Source of the DNA: an uncultured Bacteroides sp.
Lineage (GTDB): Bacteria > Bacteroidota > Bacteroidia > Bacteroidales > Bacteroidaceae
Length of the DNA: 21,491 bases
Reading direction: 5' to 3'
Assembly: GCA_905198575.1 (NCBI GenBank)
Contig: CAJKDC010000046.1
Location: forward strand, 1-21,491
The notes under the pieces were generated by a model that was given only the letters and a program-made list of their open reading frames with translations, was not told the DNA's origin and searched no databases. How positions within the stretch are numbered: position 1 is the stretch's first letter; every line of letters starts with the position of its first letter. Of the stretch, positions 1-6,310 are shown one piece after another. Both the position numbers and the translations under genes were made by a program.

Positions 1-129
1 TCGTTTCGGGTGCTTAAAAAGGTAGGGATTAGGGAATGCAAGGTTTTTCCGAAAAATACTACCCGCAGGGCTGGAGATTTTTCCAGAAAACAGGAGGCTT
101 GACCTTGCTTTCCCGTCAAATCCCGGAGT

Positions 130-137
130 TACCTTTG
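130..137 (+). promoter_or_regulatory. Candidate Bacteroides -7 promoter element (TACCTTTG)
   Basis: TACCTTTG matches the TAnnTTTG consensus of the Bacteroidetes housekeeping sigma factor. No good -33 TTTG is present at the usual spacing. A start near 144 would give a transcript that begins with a three-codon frame (ATG 152, stop TGA 161-163). That frame overlaps a 14-codon basic frame (163-207) through TGATG. It would then read into the inverted-repeat region. The box could also be a chance match. Confidence 0.3.
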
Positions 138-295
138 CACCCAGCACGAAAATGACTGCCTGATGCGGCCTACTGAAAGGCGCAAAAACGGAGGTAAACG
201 GAAGTAGAGGCCAGATTAGAAAGAAAACTTCAAAAGGAAAATCCGTAAAAAGGAATCGACAAAAAGAAAAGGGAACAATGCCGGAAGCGTGAAAC

Positions 296-387
296 CGGGC
301 AAACCGACAACAAGGAAGTATGATATTATCTGTTTGGCCAGACCTGTCTGGTCGGACGAATAATATCATTCTTCCCCGGTTTGCCTG
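296..387. repeat. Large nested inverted repeat (about 90 nt)
   Basis: Two collinear stems and an apical hairpin can be paired by eye. The outer stem is 296-306 with 377-387 (11 bp, one mismatch). The middle stem is 314-329 with 360-375 (16 bp, one mismatch). The apex is 336-343 with 346-353 (8 bp with one G-T pair). Smaller perfect hairpins follow directly at 387-401 (GCCGT/ACGGC) and 404-419 (GTTTCAT/ATGAAAC). There is no U-tract after the structure, so it is not a simple terminator. It could be a structured RNA, a transfer origin or single-strand origin, or a protein-binding cruciform. Function is unknown. Confidence 0.7.
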
Positions 388-524
388 CCGTGGGTGACGG
401 CTTGTTTCATTTATGAAACGTGCGGTCAAACACGGCTTTCCGTTTCCGGCTCAAAGGAACAACTGAAAGAAAAAATCGTCAGAAACCCGTAAAAGCACCT
501 TTTTAGCATAAGTTCAAAAGAAAT

Positions 525-578
525 GGGTTCTGCATCATCAGTCTAAACAATCGTTTAGGCGTGAGGCAGAACCCTTTT
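525..578 (+). terminator. Terminator-like double hairpin
   Basis: GGGTTCTGC (525-533) pairs perfectly with GCAGAACCC (566-574), and a second perfect hairpin, CTAAAC/GTTTAG (543-548 with 553-558, loop AATC), sits inside it. An A-rich stretch precedes and a short T-run (575-578) follows, giving the outline of a rho-independent terminator on the plus strand. The inner hairpin and 32-nt interior are unusual for a plain terminator, so an attenuator or structured RNA is also possible. Confidence 0.45.
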
Positions 579-596
579 CTCACCGCTTATGCAACA

Positions 597-644
597 GTCG
601 GCACACGTTCGTTCAAAACTTGTTTTGTACGATGGTGCGCCGAC
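597..644. repeat. Inverted repeat with internal CAAAAC/GTTTTG hairpin
   Basis: The arm at 597-606 (GTCGGCACAC) pairs with 635-644 with one mismatch. CAAAAC (614-619) pairs perfectly with GTTTTG (622-627) at the tip. It begins only 23 bases after the preceding double hairpin, so it is the third large structure in this non-coding stretch. No T-run follows. Role unknown. Confidence 0.6.
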
Positions 645-717
645 GCAAATAATCGCTTTTACGGAAAATAAGAGTGAAAAATCAGACAGATAATATCAAA
701 AGTCCCAATAAAAATGC

Positions 718-725
718 TACCTTTG
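718..725 (+). promoter_or_regulatory. Candidate -7 promoter element (TACCTTTG) pointing toward proA
   Basis: TACCTTTG fits TAnnTTTG exactly and shares the string ACCTTTGCA with the box at 130-137. There is no clear -33 TTTG. Transcription would start near 732, cross a seven-codon frame (755-778) and run toward the 3' end of proA, antisense to it. If active, it is an outward-facing promoter at the edge of the structured region. Confidence 0.35.
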
Positions 726-744
726 CATACGAAGAGTTCTTTGA

Positions 745-862
745 AGGTTACGCAATGCGCAGAAGAATAATGCAGTAGATAACTAACTAAATCGTAACCT
801 ATTACTATCATGAGCGATTAACATACGTTCATTTCCAATAAAATACACTCTTTTCGTAACTT
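745..862. repeat. CGTAAC-type inverted and direct repeats
   Basis: AGGTTACG (745-752) and CGTAACCT (793-800) are a perfect 8-bp inverted pair. A third near-copy, CGTAACTT, lies at 855-862 in direct orientation to the second. Just beyond is ACAAAGATAC (869-878), which on the minus strand reads GTATCTTTGT. Clustered short direct and inverted sites near a core are the arrangement expected for arm-type sites of a tyrosine recombinase, but eight bases is short and no integrase is in the window. Confidence 0.35.
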
Positions 863-931
863 CTCTGTACAAAGATACGACAAAATTAGACATTATTGTA
901 TAAATAGCTGCATAAACTGCATATTTTTTCT

Positions 932-2179
932 TCAAGGACGTGTTTGCCCATTTCCTTCTATAATCCATTTATAAGAGGTCAACTCGCGTATACCCATCGG
1001 ACCACGGGCATGAAGCTTCTGAGTACTGATTCCCACTTCTGCTCCTAAGCCAAACTGAGCTCCATCCGTAAATGACGTAGGTGCATTGACATATACACAA
1101 GCCGCATCAACCGACTGCATAAACATCCGGGCTACACTGGTATCCTCCGTAACAATACATTCACTATGCTTTGAGCTGTATGTATATATATGGTCTAAAG
1201 CCTCATCTACACTATCAACGACACGGACAGCCATTTTGTAATCCAGAAACTCGGTTCCATAACTCTCGGACGTTGCCGGTTTCAACAAATCTTTCGGATA
1301 AGAATCCGATAAAACAGCCATAGCTCGCTCATCGGCGTAAACAATGACGTGTTCAGCACTTAATGGAGCACATAAATCAGTCAAATGATGTGCAACTTCT
1401 TTGTGTACAAGTAAACAATCCAATGCATTACATACACTTACCCGTCGGGTCTTTGCATTGTGAATGATAGCTGCACCTTTTACAACATCTCCATAACGGT
1501 CGAAATACGTATGACAAACCCCTGCCCCAGTTTCAATGACGGGAACAGTAGCTTCTTGACGAACATAGCGAATCAAGGCACTGCTTCCGCGAGGAATCAC
1601 CAAATCAACAAAATCGTTTGCATGTAAAAGTTCCGCAGCAGCTTCACGTGTAGAAGGAAGCAGTTCTACAATATGCGGATTGACTCCCAACTCTTCCAAA
1701 ACTTCATGGATAATTTTCATTACCGCCAGATTCGTAGATTCTGCATCATGCCCACCTTTTAAGATACAGGCATTTCCACTTTTCAGACACAAAGAAAACA
1801 CATCCAGTGTCACATTGGGACGGGCCTCAAAAATAACTCCTATCACTCCGAAAGGAACACTGACCTTCTGAAGTTTCAAGCCATTGGGACGGACCGTTGT
1901 TTCCAGAACTCTCCCCAACGGCGAAGGCAATGCCGCAACATTTACCATATCCGAAGCTATTCCCTGTATGCGTTGTGAAGTAAGTTTTAAACGGTCGTAT
2001 TTAGGATCGTCACAAGACATACGTTCCAAATCCTCTGCATTAGCAGCCAGTATTTCCTTTTCCCGAACGACAATTCTCTCAGACAAAAGAAGCAAAACCT
2101 TATTAATCGTATCTTCGCCGAGCAAAGCAAGAGAGCGAGCAGCTACTGCAGTTGTCTTGAACAGTTTATTATAATCCAT
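932..2179 (-). CDS. proA: Glutamate-5-semialdehyde dehydrogenase (gamma-glutamyl phosphate reductase)
   Basis: This gene encodes the second enzyme of proline synthesis. It reduces gamma-glutamyl phosphate to glutamate semialdehyde with NADPH in the cytoplasm. The 415-residue length is normal for ProA. Visible landmarks are FEARPNVT at about 117-124, the KGG turn at 141-143, the IPRGSS loop at 195-200, and the catalytic cysteine at 250 within RRVSVCNALD. The ATG at 2179 is supported by a perfect AAGGAGG Shine-Dalgarno (minus-strand sense of 2188-2194) eight bases upstream, rare in this window. It follows proB by 17 bases, so the two are co-transcribed and the strong ribosome site probably compensates for the short gap. 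No clear terminator follows its stop, where the hairpin-rich DNA begins. Confidence 0.96.
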   Translation of the reverse strand: MDYNKLFKTTAVAARSLALLGEDTINKVLLLLSERIVVREKEILAANAEDLERMSCDDPKYDRLKLTSQRIQGIASDMVNVAALPSPLGRVLETTVRPNGLKLQKVSVPFGVIGVIFEARPNVTLDVFSLCLKSGNACILKGGHDAESTNLAVMKIIHEVLEELGVNPHIVELLPSTREAAAELLHANDFVDLVIPRGSSALIRYVRQEATVPVIETGAGVCHTYFDRYGDVVKGAAIIHNAKTRRVSVCNALDCLLVHKEVAHHLTDLCAPLSAEHVIVYADERAMAVLSDSYPKDLLKPATSESYGTEFLDYKMAVRVVDSVDEALDHIYTYSSKHSECIVTEDTSVARMFMQSVDAACVYVNAPTSFTDGAQFGLGAEVGISTQKLHARGPMGIRELTSYKWIIEGNGQTRP

Positions 2180-2196
2180 AATGCCATCCTCCTTTA

Positions 2197-3288
2197 TTAT
2201 TTATCGAAATCCAAATGTAAATAATCATAATGAACTACTGGTTTCTGACCATGTTTTCCCATGCAAGAGCGAATTGCATCGGCGCCTGCCATAACTCTTC
2301 CTACTCCAATTGCATTTCCATGACTATCCAACAGCTTCACAATATCATCCTTTTCAAAAGTTCCTACGACAGACATGATTCCAACAGGCAACAAACTGAC
2401 AGCCTTAGGTCCACGCAAAGCTTCGACTGCCTTCTCCTGAAGCCACAACTCTCCTTTAGCAAACCCATCGCTATGTGCCACCCACTTTTTGACAGCAGGA
2501 ACTAACGTTTCCGAAGGAATAAAACACGTACAATCAACCTTATCCGGAGTGTGAATCAAATCTGTCAGAATATTATCTTTTCTTCCATTTGCAATGAAAA
2601 CAACGATTCCTTCATCGGCAACCTTCCTTGCAATCGAGCTTTTGGTCAGCATACCACCACGACCGAATCCTGATTTTTCGGTTTGAATATAATCAGACAG
2701 GTCTCTTCCACGCTCTACCTTGCGGATAAGCTTAGATTCCGGCAATGAAGGTGGCCCGTCAAACACACCATCAATGTTGCTCAGGATAACCAAAGCATCC
2801 ACTCCCATCATGGAAGCAATCATTCCGGAGAGTTCATCATTATCCGTAAACATCAGCTCCGTAACAGAAACGGTATCATTCTCATTAACAATCGGAAGGA
2901 CACCATTCTCCAGCATTACCTGCATACAGTTTCGCTGGTTCAAGTAATGCCTGCGTGTAGAAAAGCTCTCTTTTGTAGTCAGAATCTGTCCTACCGGAAT
3001 ATTGTGATCCTGAAAAAGATCATAATAACGATTTATCAACTTGGCCTGTCCCACAGCAGAAAACAGCTGCCGCTGATCCACACTATCCAATTTTTTCAAA
3101 GGGCGCAACGAACTGCGACCAGACGCAACGGCTCCCGAAGAAATAAGGATTACCTCTACCCCTTCTTTCATCAAAGCTGCAATCTGATCTACTAAAGAAG
3201 ACATACGTGTTACATCTAGAGTCCCGTTATTACGGGTCAGTACATTGCTTCCTACCTTAACTGCTATTCTTTTAAATTGAAAGTTCAT
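2197..3288 (-). CDS. proB: Glutamate 5-kinase
   Basis: This gene encodes the first enzyme of proline synthesis. It phosphorylates the gamma-carboxyl of glutamate with ATP and is normally inhibited by proline. The amino-acid-kinase domain covers about residues 1-260, with KVGSNVLT (11-18), SSGAVASG (50-57), NENDTV (135-140), FTDNDELS (147-154) and SGFGRGGMLTK (206-216). A C-terminal PUA domain spans about 276-352 (GELWL, then VGIMSVVGTFEKDDIV, then GVGRV). 363 residues is normal for the two-domain form. It heads the proB-proA unit and is divergent from the HAD phosphatase gene. The ATG at 3288 has no obvious Shine-Dalgarno, and a TATATTTG -7 box close upstream implies a leader of only about ten bases. 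Confidence 0.96.
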   Translation of the reverse strand: MNFQFKRIAVKVGSNVLTRNNGTLDVTRMSSLVDQIAALMKEGVEVILISSGAVASGRSSLRPLKKLDSVDQRQLFSAVGQAKLINRYYDLFQDHNIPVGQILTTKESFSTRRHYLNQRNCMQVMLENGVLPIVNENDTVSVTELMFTDNDELSGMIASMMGVDALVILSNIDGVFDGPPSLPESKLIRKVERGRDLSDYIQTEKSGFGRGGMLTKSSIARKVADEGIVVFIANGRKDNILTDLIHTPDKVDCTCFIPSETLVPAVKKWVAHSDGFAKGELWLQEKAVEALRGPKAVSLLPVGIMSVVGTFEKDDIVKLLDSHGNAIGVGRVMAGADAIRSCMGKHGQKPVVHYDYLHLDFDK

Positions 3289-3305
3289 ATTTTACTAGCT
3301 TTTCG

Positions 3306-3313
3306 CAAATATA
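3306..3313 (-). promoter_or_regulatory. proB -7 promoter element (TATATTTG)
   Basis: The minus strand reads TATATTTG, a match to TAnnTTTG. The expected start near 3299 leaves only about ten untranslated bases before the proB ATG. A -33 TTTG is not evident. Confidence 0.5.
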
Positions 3314-3406
3314 ACATTTTCGACAGATTATGTAACAGATGCATTACATTATTTACAAAACACTTCCTTTATGATATAAATCAATGCATAATTAAAGAAT
3401 AATCTG

Positions 3407-3414
3407 TATCTTTA
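3407..3414 (+). promoter_or_regulatory. Candidate -7 element for the HAD phosphatase gene (TATCTTTA)
   Basis: TATCTTTA differs from TAnnTTTG only at the last base and lies about 30 bases before the ATG at 3443, a typical Bacteroides distance. It is divergent from the proB promoter within the 154-bp intergenic region. Confidence 0.4.
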
Positions 3415-3442
3415 CACACCTATTTTATTATAATACAATTTT

Positions 3443-4219
3443 ATGATTAAAGCTATCTTCTTTGACATTGACGGTACACTGCTTTCTTTCAAAACCCACA
3501 AAGTACCGTCTTCTACATGTATGGCCCTAAAACAACTGCGGGAAAACGGAGTAAAACTGTTCATTGCAACCGGACGCCCCAATTTATTGATTAACGGGCT
3601 TGATGATTTAGACTTCGACGGTTACATTACGCTAAATGGAGGAGATTGCTTTACGGCAAGTCACCAGGATATATATAAAGGTGTCATCCCTCAAGAAGAT
3701 ATAGAACGGCTCATTCAATATTCTAAAAATCACGCTTACCCTTTTGTATTCGTATACGACCAGACCTGGTTTATCACGCACCACGATGCCAGTGTAAACG
3801 AAATATGCAAGTTAATTGAAATTCCGGCCCCGCCCATTGCTCCTATCGAACAAGCATCAGGAAAAGAAGTGCTGCAAATCATGGGATACCTGCCAGAAAA
3901 GGAAGAAGATTATTTATTTAATAACGTATTGACTCATTGTGAACCTATGAGGTGGCATCCTTTATTCACCGATATAACTGTAAAAGGAACCAGCAAAAGC
4001 CGAGGTATTGATGAAGTAATACGCTATTATGGAATCGATTTAAAAGAAACAATGGCTTTTGGTGACGGAGGAAACGACATCCCCATGTTAAAACACGCTG
4101 GAATTGGAATAGCGATGGGAAATGCATCCGAACAAGTACAGAAAGTAGCTGATTATGTTACCACATCGGTTGATGATGACGGAATATGGAAAGCTCTTAA
4201 ACATTTTGGACTTTTATAA
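3443..4219 (+). CDS. Cof-type HAD-IIB family phosphatase
   Basis: This is a cytoplasmic haloacid-dehalogenase-superfamily phosphatase. Motif I is FFDIDGTLL with nucleophile Asp8 and acid Asp10. Motif II is the ATGRP turn at 42-46. The motif III lysine is probably Lys181 in VKGTSKSRGI. Motif IV is GDGGNDIPML at 207-216. The segment between about 80 and 180 is the C2B cap typical of the Cof/YidA subfamily, whose members dephosphorylate sugar phosphates, FMN or pyridoxal phosphate. The 258-residue length is normal. The substrate cannot be told from sequence. The gene stands alone, with its own likely promoter and a hairpin terminator immediately after its stop. Confidence 0.9.
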   Translation: MIKAIFFDIDGTLLSFKTHKVPSSTCMALKQLRENGVKLFIATGRPNLLINGLDDLDFDGYITLNGGDCFTASHQDIYKGVIPQEDIERLIQYSKNHAYPFVFVYDQTWFITHHDASVNEICKLIEIPAPPIAPIEQASGKEVLQIMGYLPEKEEDYLFNNVLTHCEPMRWHPLFTDITVKGTSKSRGIDEVIRYYGIDLKETMAFGDGGNDIPMLKHAGIGIAMGNASEQVQKVADYVTTSVDDDGIWKALKHFGLL

Positions 4220-4226
4220 AATAGAG

Positions 4227-4261
4227 ATTCCCGGATGACATTTGTACTCTCATCCGGGAAT
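4227..4261. terminator. Shared hairpin between convergent genes
   Basis: The perfect 12-bp stem 4227-4238 / 4250-4261 (ATTCCCGGATGA with TCATCCGGGAAT) has an 11-nt loop. It lies in the 48-bp gap between the HAD phosphatase stop (4219) and the methyltransferase stop (4268). T-runs on both sides are weak, but the position and stem indicate a bidirectional terminator. Confidence 0.8.
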
Positions 4262-4267
4262 TTCCAT

Positions 4268-4996
4268 TTACTGTAACGTAAGCTTGGCCAAATAATTGTA
4301 ATGTTCACCTTCACAAACCTTTTCAGCTCTAAAGCCATACATTTCTGCATACATTGACAAAGTATCAAAATCAACATACAGCCAAAAGAAAGGCTTACCT
4401 TTCAGCTGTTTGTAACGCATATAGAAATCTATTTCTCCATAATAGCCTGCAGCCAAATCTACCAGAAAGCTTCCGTCTTCTTCTTCAAACAAATAACGCA
4501 AATCACTGGAATCCATTAAAATCATTCCTCCCGGATTCAACAGAGACTTTGCTCTCTGAAAGAAGTTCCCCATATTATCCAGCTTACCTATAATGCCAGA
4601 GCCATTCATCAACATTAAAATGGTATCAAAACCGCCTACGAATTCCAGATTGAAAAAGTCAACCTGTCTTACATTTACCCCCTGCTCTTCCATCACCTGA
4701 ACAGACAACGGTGAAATATCAATAGCCTGAACATCTTTCCCCATTTTTTGCAACTCAAGCGAATGACATCCACTACCGGCTCCTACATCCAGAATTTTTC
4801 CTGAAGCAAGTGTAAGCGCACGTTGTTCCACAACCGGCATCTGTTCGTAAGTCCTGAACAACTCCTTCACTGGAATTTCGTCTTCATCAAATTGGGAAGA
4901 AAAAACTCTCAGCCGCCCGGCTTTACCTTTTTTATAATAATCATAAATAGCTTGCCCCATGGGGTCTTCCTGTTCACAAATCAATGTAGTAGCCAT
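4268..4996 (-). CDS. Class I SAM-dependent methyltransferase, substrate unknown
   Basis: The 242-residue protein has a Rossmann-type AdoMet fold. Motif I is ILDVGAGSGCHSL (68-80), the acidic loop after strand 2 is AIDIS (91-95), NGSGIIGKLD (131-140) falls at motif IV, and LLNPGGMILMDSSD (152-165) is the post-I/motif VI-like strand. An N-terminal segment (about 10-60) rich in charged and aromatic residues precedes the fold and may cap the substrate site. The ATG at 4996 is preferred because a TATCTTTG -7 box lies about 38 bases upstream; Met13 is an alternative start. There is no operon partner to suggest a target. Confidence 0.85.
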   Translation of the reverse strand: MATTLICEQEDPMGQAIYDYYKKGKAGRLRVFSSQFDEDEIPVKELFRTYEQMPVVEQRALTLASGKILDVGAGSGCHSLELQKMGKDVQAIDISPLSVQVMEEQGVNVRQVDFFNLEFVGGFDTILMLMNGSGIIGKLDNMGNFFQRAKSLLNPGGMILMDSSDLRYLFEEEDGSFLVDLAAGYYGEIDFYMRYKQLKGKPFFWLYVDFDTLSMYAEMYGFRAEKVCEGEHYNYLAKLTLQ

Positions 4997-5033
4997 AACA
5001 AATAAATTCTTAAGAATGCTATAAAAACGAAGC

Positions 5034-5041
5034 CAAAGATA
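5034..5041 (-). promoter_or_regulatory. -7 promoter element for the methyltransferase (TATCTTTG)
   Basis: The minus strand reads TATCTTTG, a perfect TAnnTTTG. It predicts a start near 5027 and a leader of about 30 bases before the ATG at 4996. Confidence 0.55.
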
Positions 5042-5090
5042 CGAAAAAAGGACGAACTATGCATAAAACAGCTCTCCCTACCCGCTTCAC

Positions 5091-5104
5091 CGAATATTTA
5101 TTTA
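5091..5104. promoter_or_regulatory. Possible upstream ARG box
   Basis: The sequence CGAATATTTATTTA agrees with 12 of 14 positions of the E. coli-type ArgR half-palindrome pattern TGAATwwwwATTCA. It lies about 120 bases before the argR ATG. The region is AT-rich, so a chance match is a real possibility. Confidence 0.3.
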
Positions 5105-5178
5105 TACAAAAACCACTATTTTTGCACAATAAGAGAAAATAAATACAGAAAGCTTGCATTAATTTCCAAAATTATGTG

Positions 5179-5186
5179 TACTTTTG
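5179..5186 (+). promoter_or_regulatory. argR operon -7 promoter element (TACTTTTG)
   Basis: TACTTTTG matches TAnnTTTG and lies 26 bases before the argR ATG at 5213, giving a start near 5192. A second match, TATTTTTG at 5117-5124, could be a distal promoter. An ARG-box-like palindrome begins ten bases downstream, where a bound repressor would block initiation or escape. Confidence 0.55.
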
Positions 5187-5195
5187 CACCAACCC

Positions 5196-5211
5196 TAGAA
5201 TAATTATACAG
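5196..5211. promoter_or_regulatory. Candidate ARG box (ArgR operator) at the argR start
   Basis: TAGAATAATTATACAG matches 13 of 16 positions of the idealised box TTGAATAATTATTCAA and has a perfectly palindromic ATAATTAT core. It sits between the predicted transcription start and the argR start codon. This is the place expected for autoregulation of argR and arginine repression of the whole operon. ARG boxes usually act in pairs; the possible partner at 5091-5104 is distant. Confidence 0.45.
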
Positions 5212-5212
5212 C

Positions 5213-5695
5213 ATGAAAAATAAAACCAGTAGACTGGATTCAATTAAGATGATTATCTCCAGTAAAGAGATAGGTAGCCAGGAAGAACTGTTGCAAGAAT
5301 TGGCAAAAGAAGGTTTCCAACTCACACAGGCAACCTTATCACGCGATTTAAAACAACTTAAGGTAGCAAAAGCAGCCAGCATGAATGGGAACTACGTTTA
5401 TGTTCTCCCCAACAACACCATGTACAAGCGCATGACTGAACCTCACAGTGCAAGCGAAATGCTACGTCACAACGGCTTTATGTCTATAGAATTTTCATCA
5501 AATCTAGCTGTTATAAGAACTCGTCCAGGATATGCCAGCAGTTTGGCATACGATATTGATAACAACAACTTCCCTGAAATTCTCGGAACTATTGCAGGCG
5601 ATGATACAATCATCCTTGTATTAAGTGAAGGAAGTTCAAGAGGTAGCATAAAAAATGCATTATCACATATTATCCCCAATATTAATAACATATAA
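5213..5695 (+). CDS. argR: Arginine repressor ArgR
   Basis: This is a DNA-binding regulator that hexamerises with arginine as co-repressor. The N-terminal winged helix occupies about 1-70, with the recognition helix signature TQATLSRDLKQL (38-49). The C-terminal domain (about 85-155) carries the trimerisation and arginine-binding segment GTIAGDDT (125-132), the family hallmark. The 160-residue length is normal. It is the first gene of the arginine operon, 25 bases ahead of the GNAT gene, and it has an ARG-box-like palindrome just before its ATG, so autorepression is likely. No Shine-Dalgarno is evident at the start. Confidence 0.95.
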   Translation: MKNKTSRLDSIKMIISSKEIGSQEELLQELAKEGFQLTQATLSRDLKQLKVAKAASMNGNYVYVLPNNTMYKRMTEPHSASEMLRHNGFMSIEFSSNLAVIRTRPGYASSLAYDIDNNNFPEILGTIAGDDTIILVLSEGSSRGSIKNALSHIIPNINNI

Positions 5696-5720
5696 TTAAA
5701 TAACGTATTATTTAGGAAAG

Positions 5721-6287
5721 ATGGATACTAAACAAATCGATGTTATGGTAGCCGACGCCTCACATGAGGTTTATGTTGACACAATATTAGACACAATTAG
5801 AGAAGCTGCAAAAGTACGTGGAACCGGTATTGCAGAACGTACACATGAATACGTAGCTACAAAAATGAAAGAAGGAAAAGCCATCATTGCTTTGTGCGGT
5901 GATGATTTCGCAGGGTTTACGTACATAGAATCTTGGGGAAACAAACAGTATGTAGCAACATCCGGACTGATTGTACACCCTAAATATCGCGGCTGTGGAT
6001 TGGCAAAACGAATCAAACACGCTTCATTTACACTGTCACGCTTACGCTGGCCTAAAGCTAAAATCTTCAGTCTTACTTCAGGAGCTGCTGTAATGAAAAT
6101 GAACACAGAATTGGGTTATGTTCCTGTAACATTCAATGAGCTCACAGATGATGAAGCTTTCTGGAAAGGATGCGAGGGTTGTATCAACCATGAAATTCTG
6201 GTTGCAAAAAAACGCAAATTCTGTATTTGTACAGCCATGTTGTACGACCCGGCTTTACATACAGACGACAAAATCAATAATTTTTAA
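5721..6287 (+). CDS. GNAT acyltransferase, probable N-acylglutamate (N-succinylglutamate) synthase
   Basis: The 188-residue GNAT-fold protein has a strand then motif A LIVHPKYRGCGLAKRIK (83-99), containing the acyl-CoA pyrophosphate loop R90-G-C-G-L-A95, and a motif-B region ending in LGYVPV (131-136). It lies between argR and argG with gaps of 25 and 23 bases, so it belongs to the arginine operon. Bacteroides carries arginine intermediates as N-succinyl derivatives (established for its transcarbamylase), so an N-succinylglutamate synthase is needed. A GNAT in this position is the obvious candidate, and my recollection is that mutant-fitness work in B. thetaiotaomicron points the same way. 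Its tail holds C151xxC154 and C168xC170, unusual for a simple GNAT. It has no resemblance to the amino-acid-kinase half of classical ArgA. AGGAAAG directly before the ATG may serve as ribosome site. Confidence 0.75.
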   Translation: MDTKQIDVMVADASHEVYVDTILDTIREAAKVRGTGIAERTHEYVATKMKEGKAIIALCGDDFAGFTYIESWGNKQYVATSGLIVHPKYRGCGLAKRIKHASFTLSRLRWPKAKIFSLTSGAAVMKMNTELGYVPVTFNELTDDEAFWKGCEGCINHEILVAKKRKFCICTAMLYDPALHTDDKINNF

Positions 6288-6310
6288 AACACTGTAAATT
6301 CAATATACCT

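Larger units (their letters stand above)
1..866. mobile_element. Non-coding, hairpin-rich DNA, possible end of an integrative element
   Basis: No credible gene is visible here. The stretch is visibly richer in G+C than the AT-rich DNA around proA and proB, and it packs three large inverted repeats, two TACCTTTG promoter-like boxes and several CGTAAC-type repeats into under 900 bases. Plus frame 1 is open from the window edge to a TGA at 100-102, so a gene could end there, but 33 codons are too few to identify. The proA gene on the other side has no visible terminator before this DNA begins, which fits an insertion just downstream of proA. CTnDOT-family conjugative transposons of Bacteroides insert beside GTAnnTTTGC-like sites, and a 9/10 match lies on the minus strand at 869-878. 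No integrase, relaxase or transfer gene is in view, so the mobile-element call is inference. Confidence 0.4.

Noticed and set aside
152..207. Overlapping three-codon and 14-codon frames (TGATG) as a leader peptide
   Set aside because: Too short to support; no ribosome site and no downstream gene for it to control.
1..369. Minus-strand frame open from an ATG at 369 to the window edge (over 120 codons)
   Set aside because: The translation is a Phe/Pro-rich string with no domain-like pattern, runs through the inverted repeat, and looks like the reverse of purine-rich non-coding DNA.
783..968. 61-residue minus-strand frame overlapping the proA 3' end
   Set aside because: It starts inside proA in another frame, has no recognisable domain or ribosome site, and covers the repeat-rich junction; probably chance.
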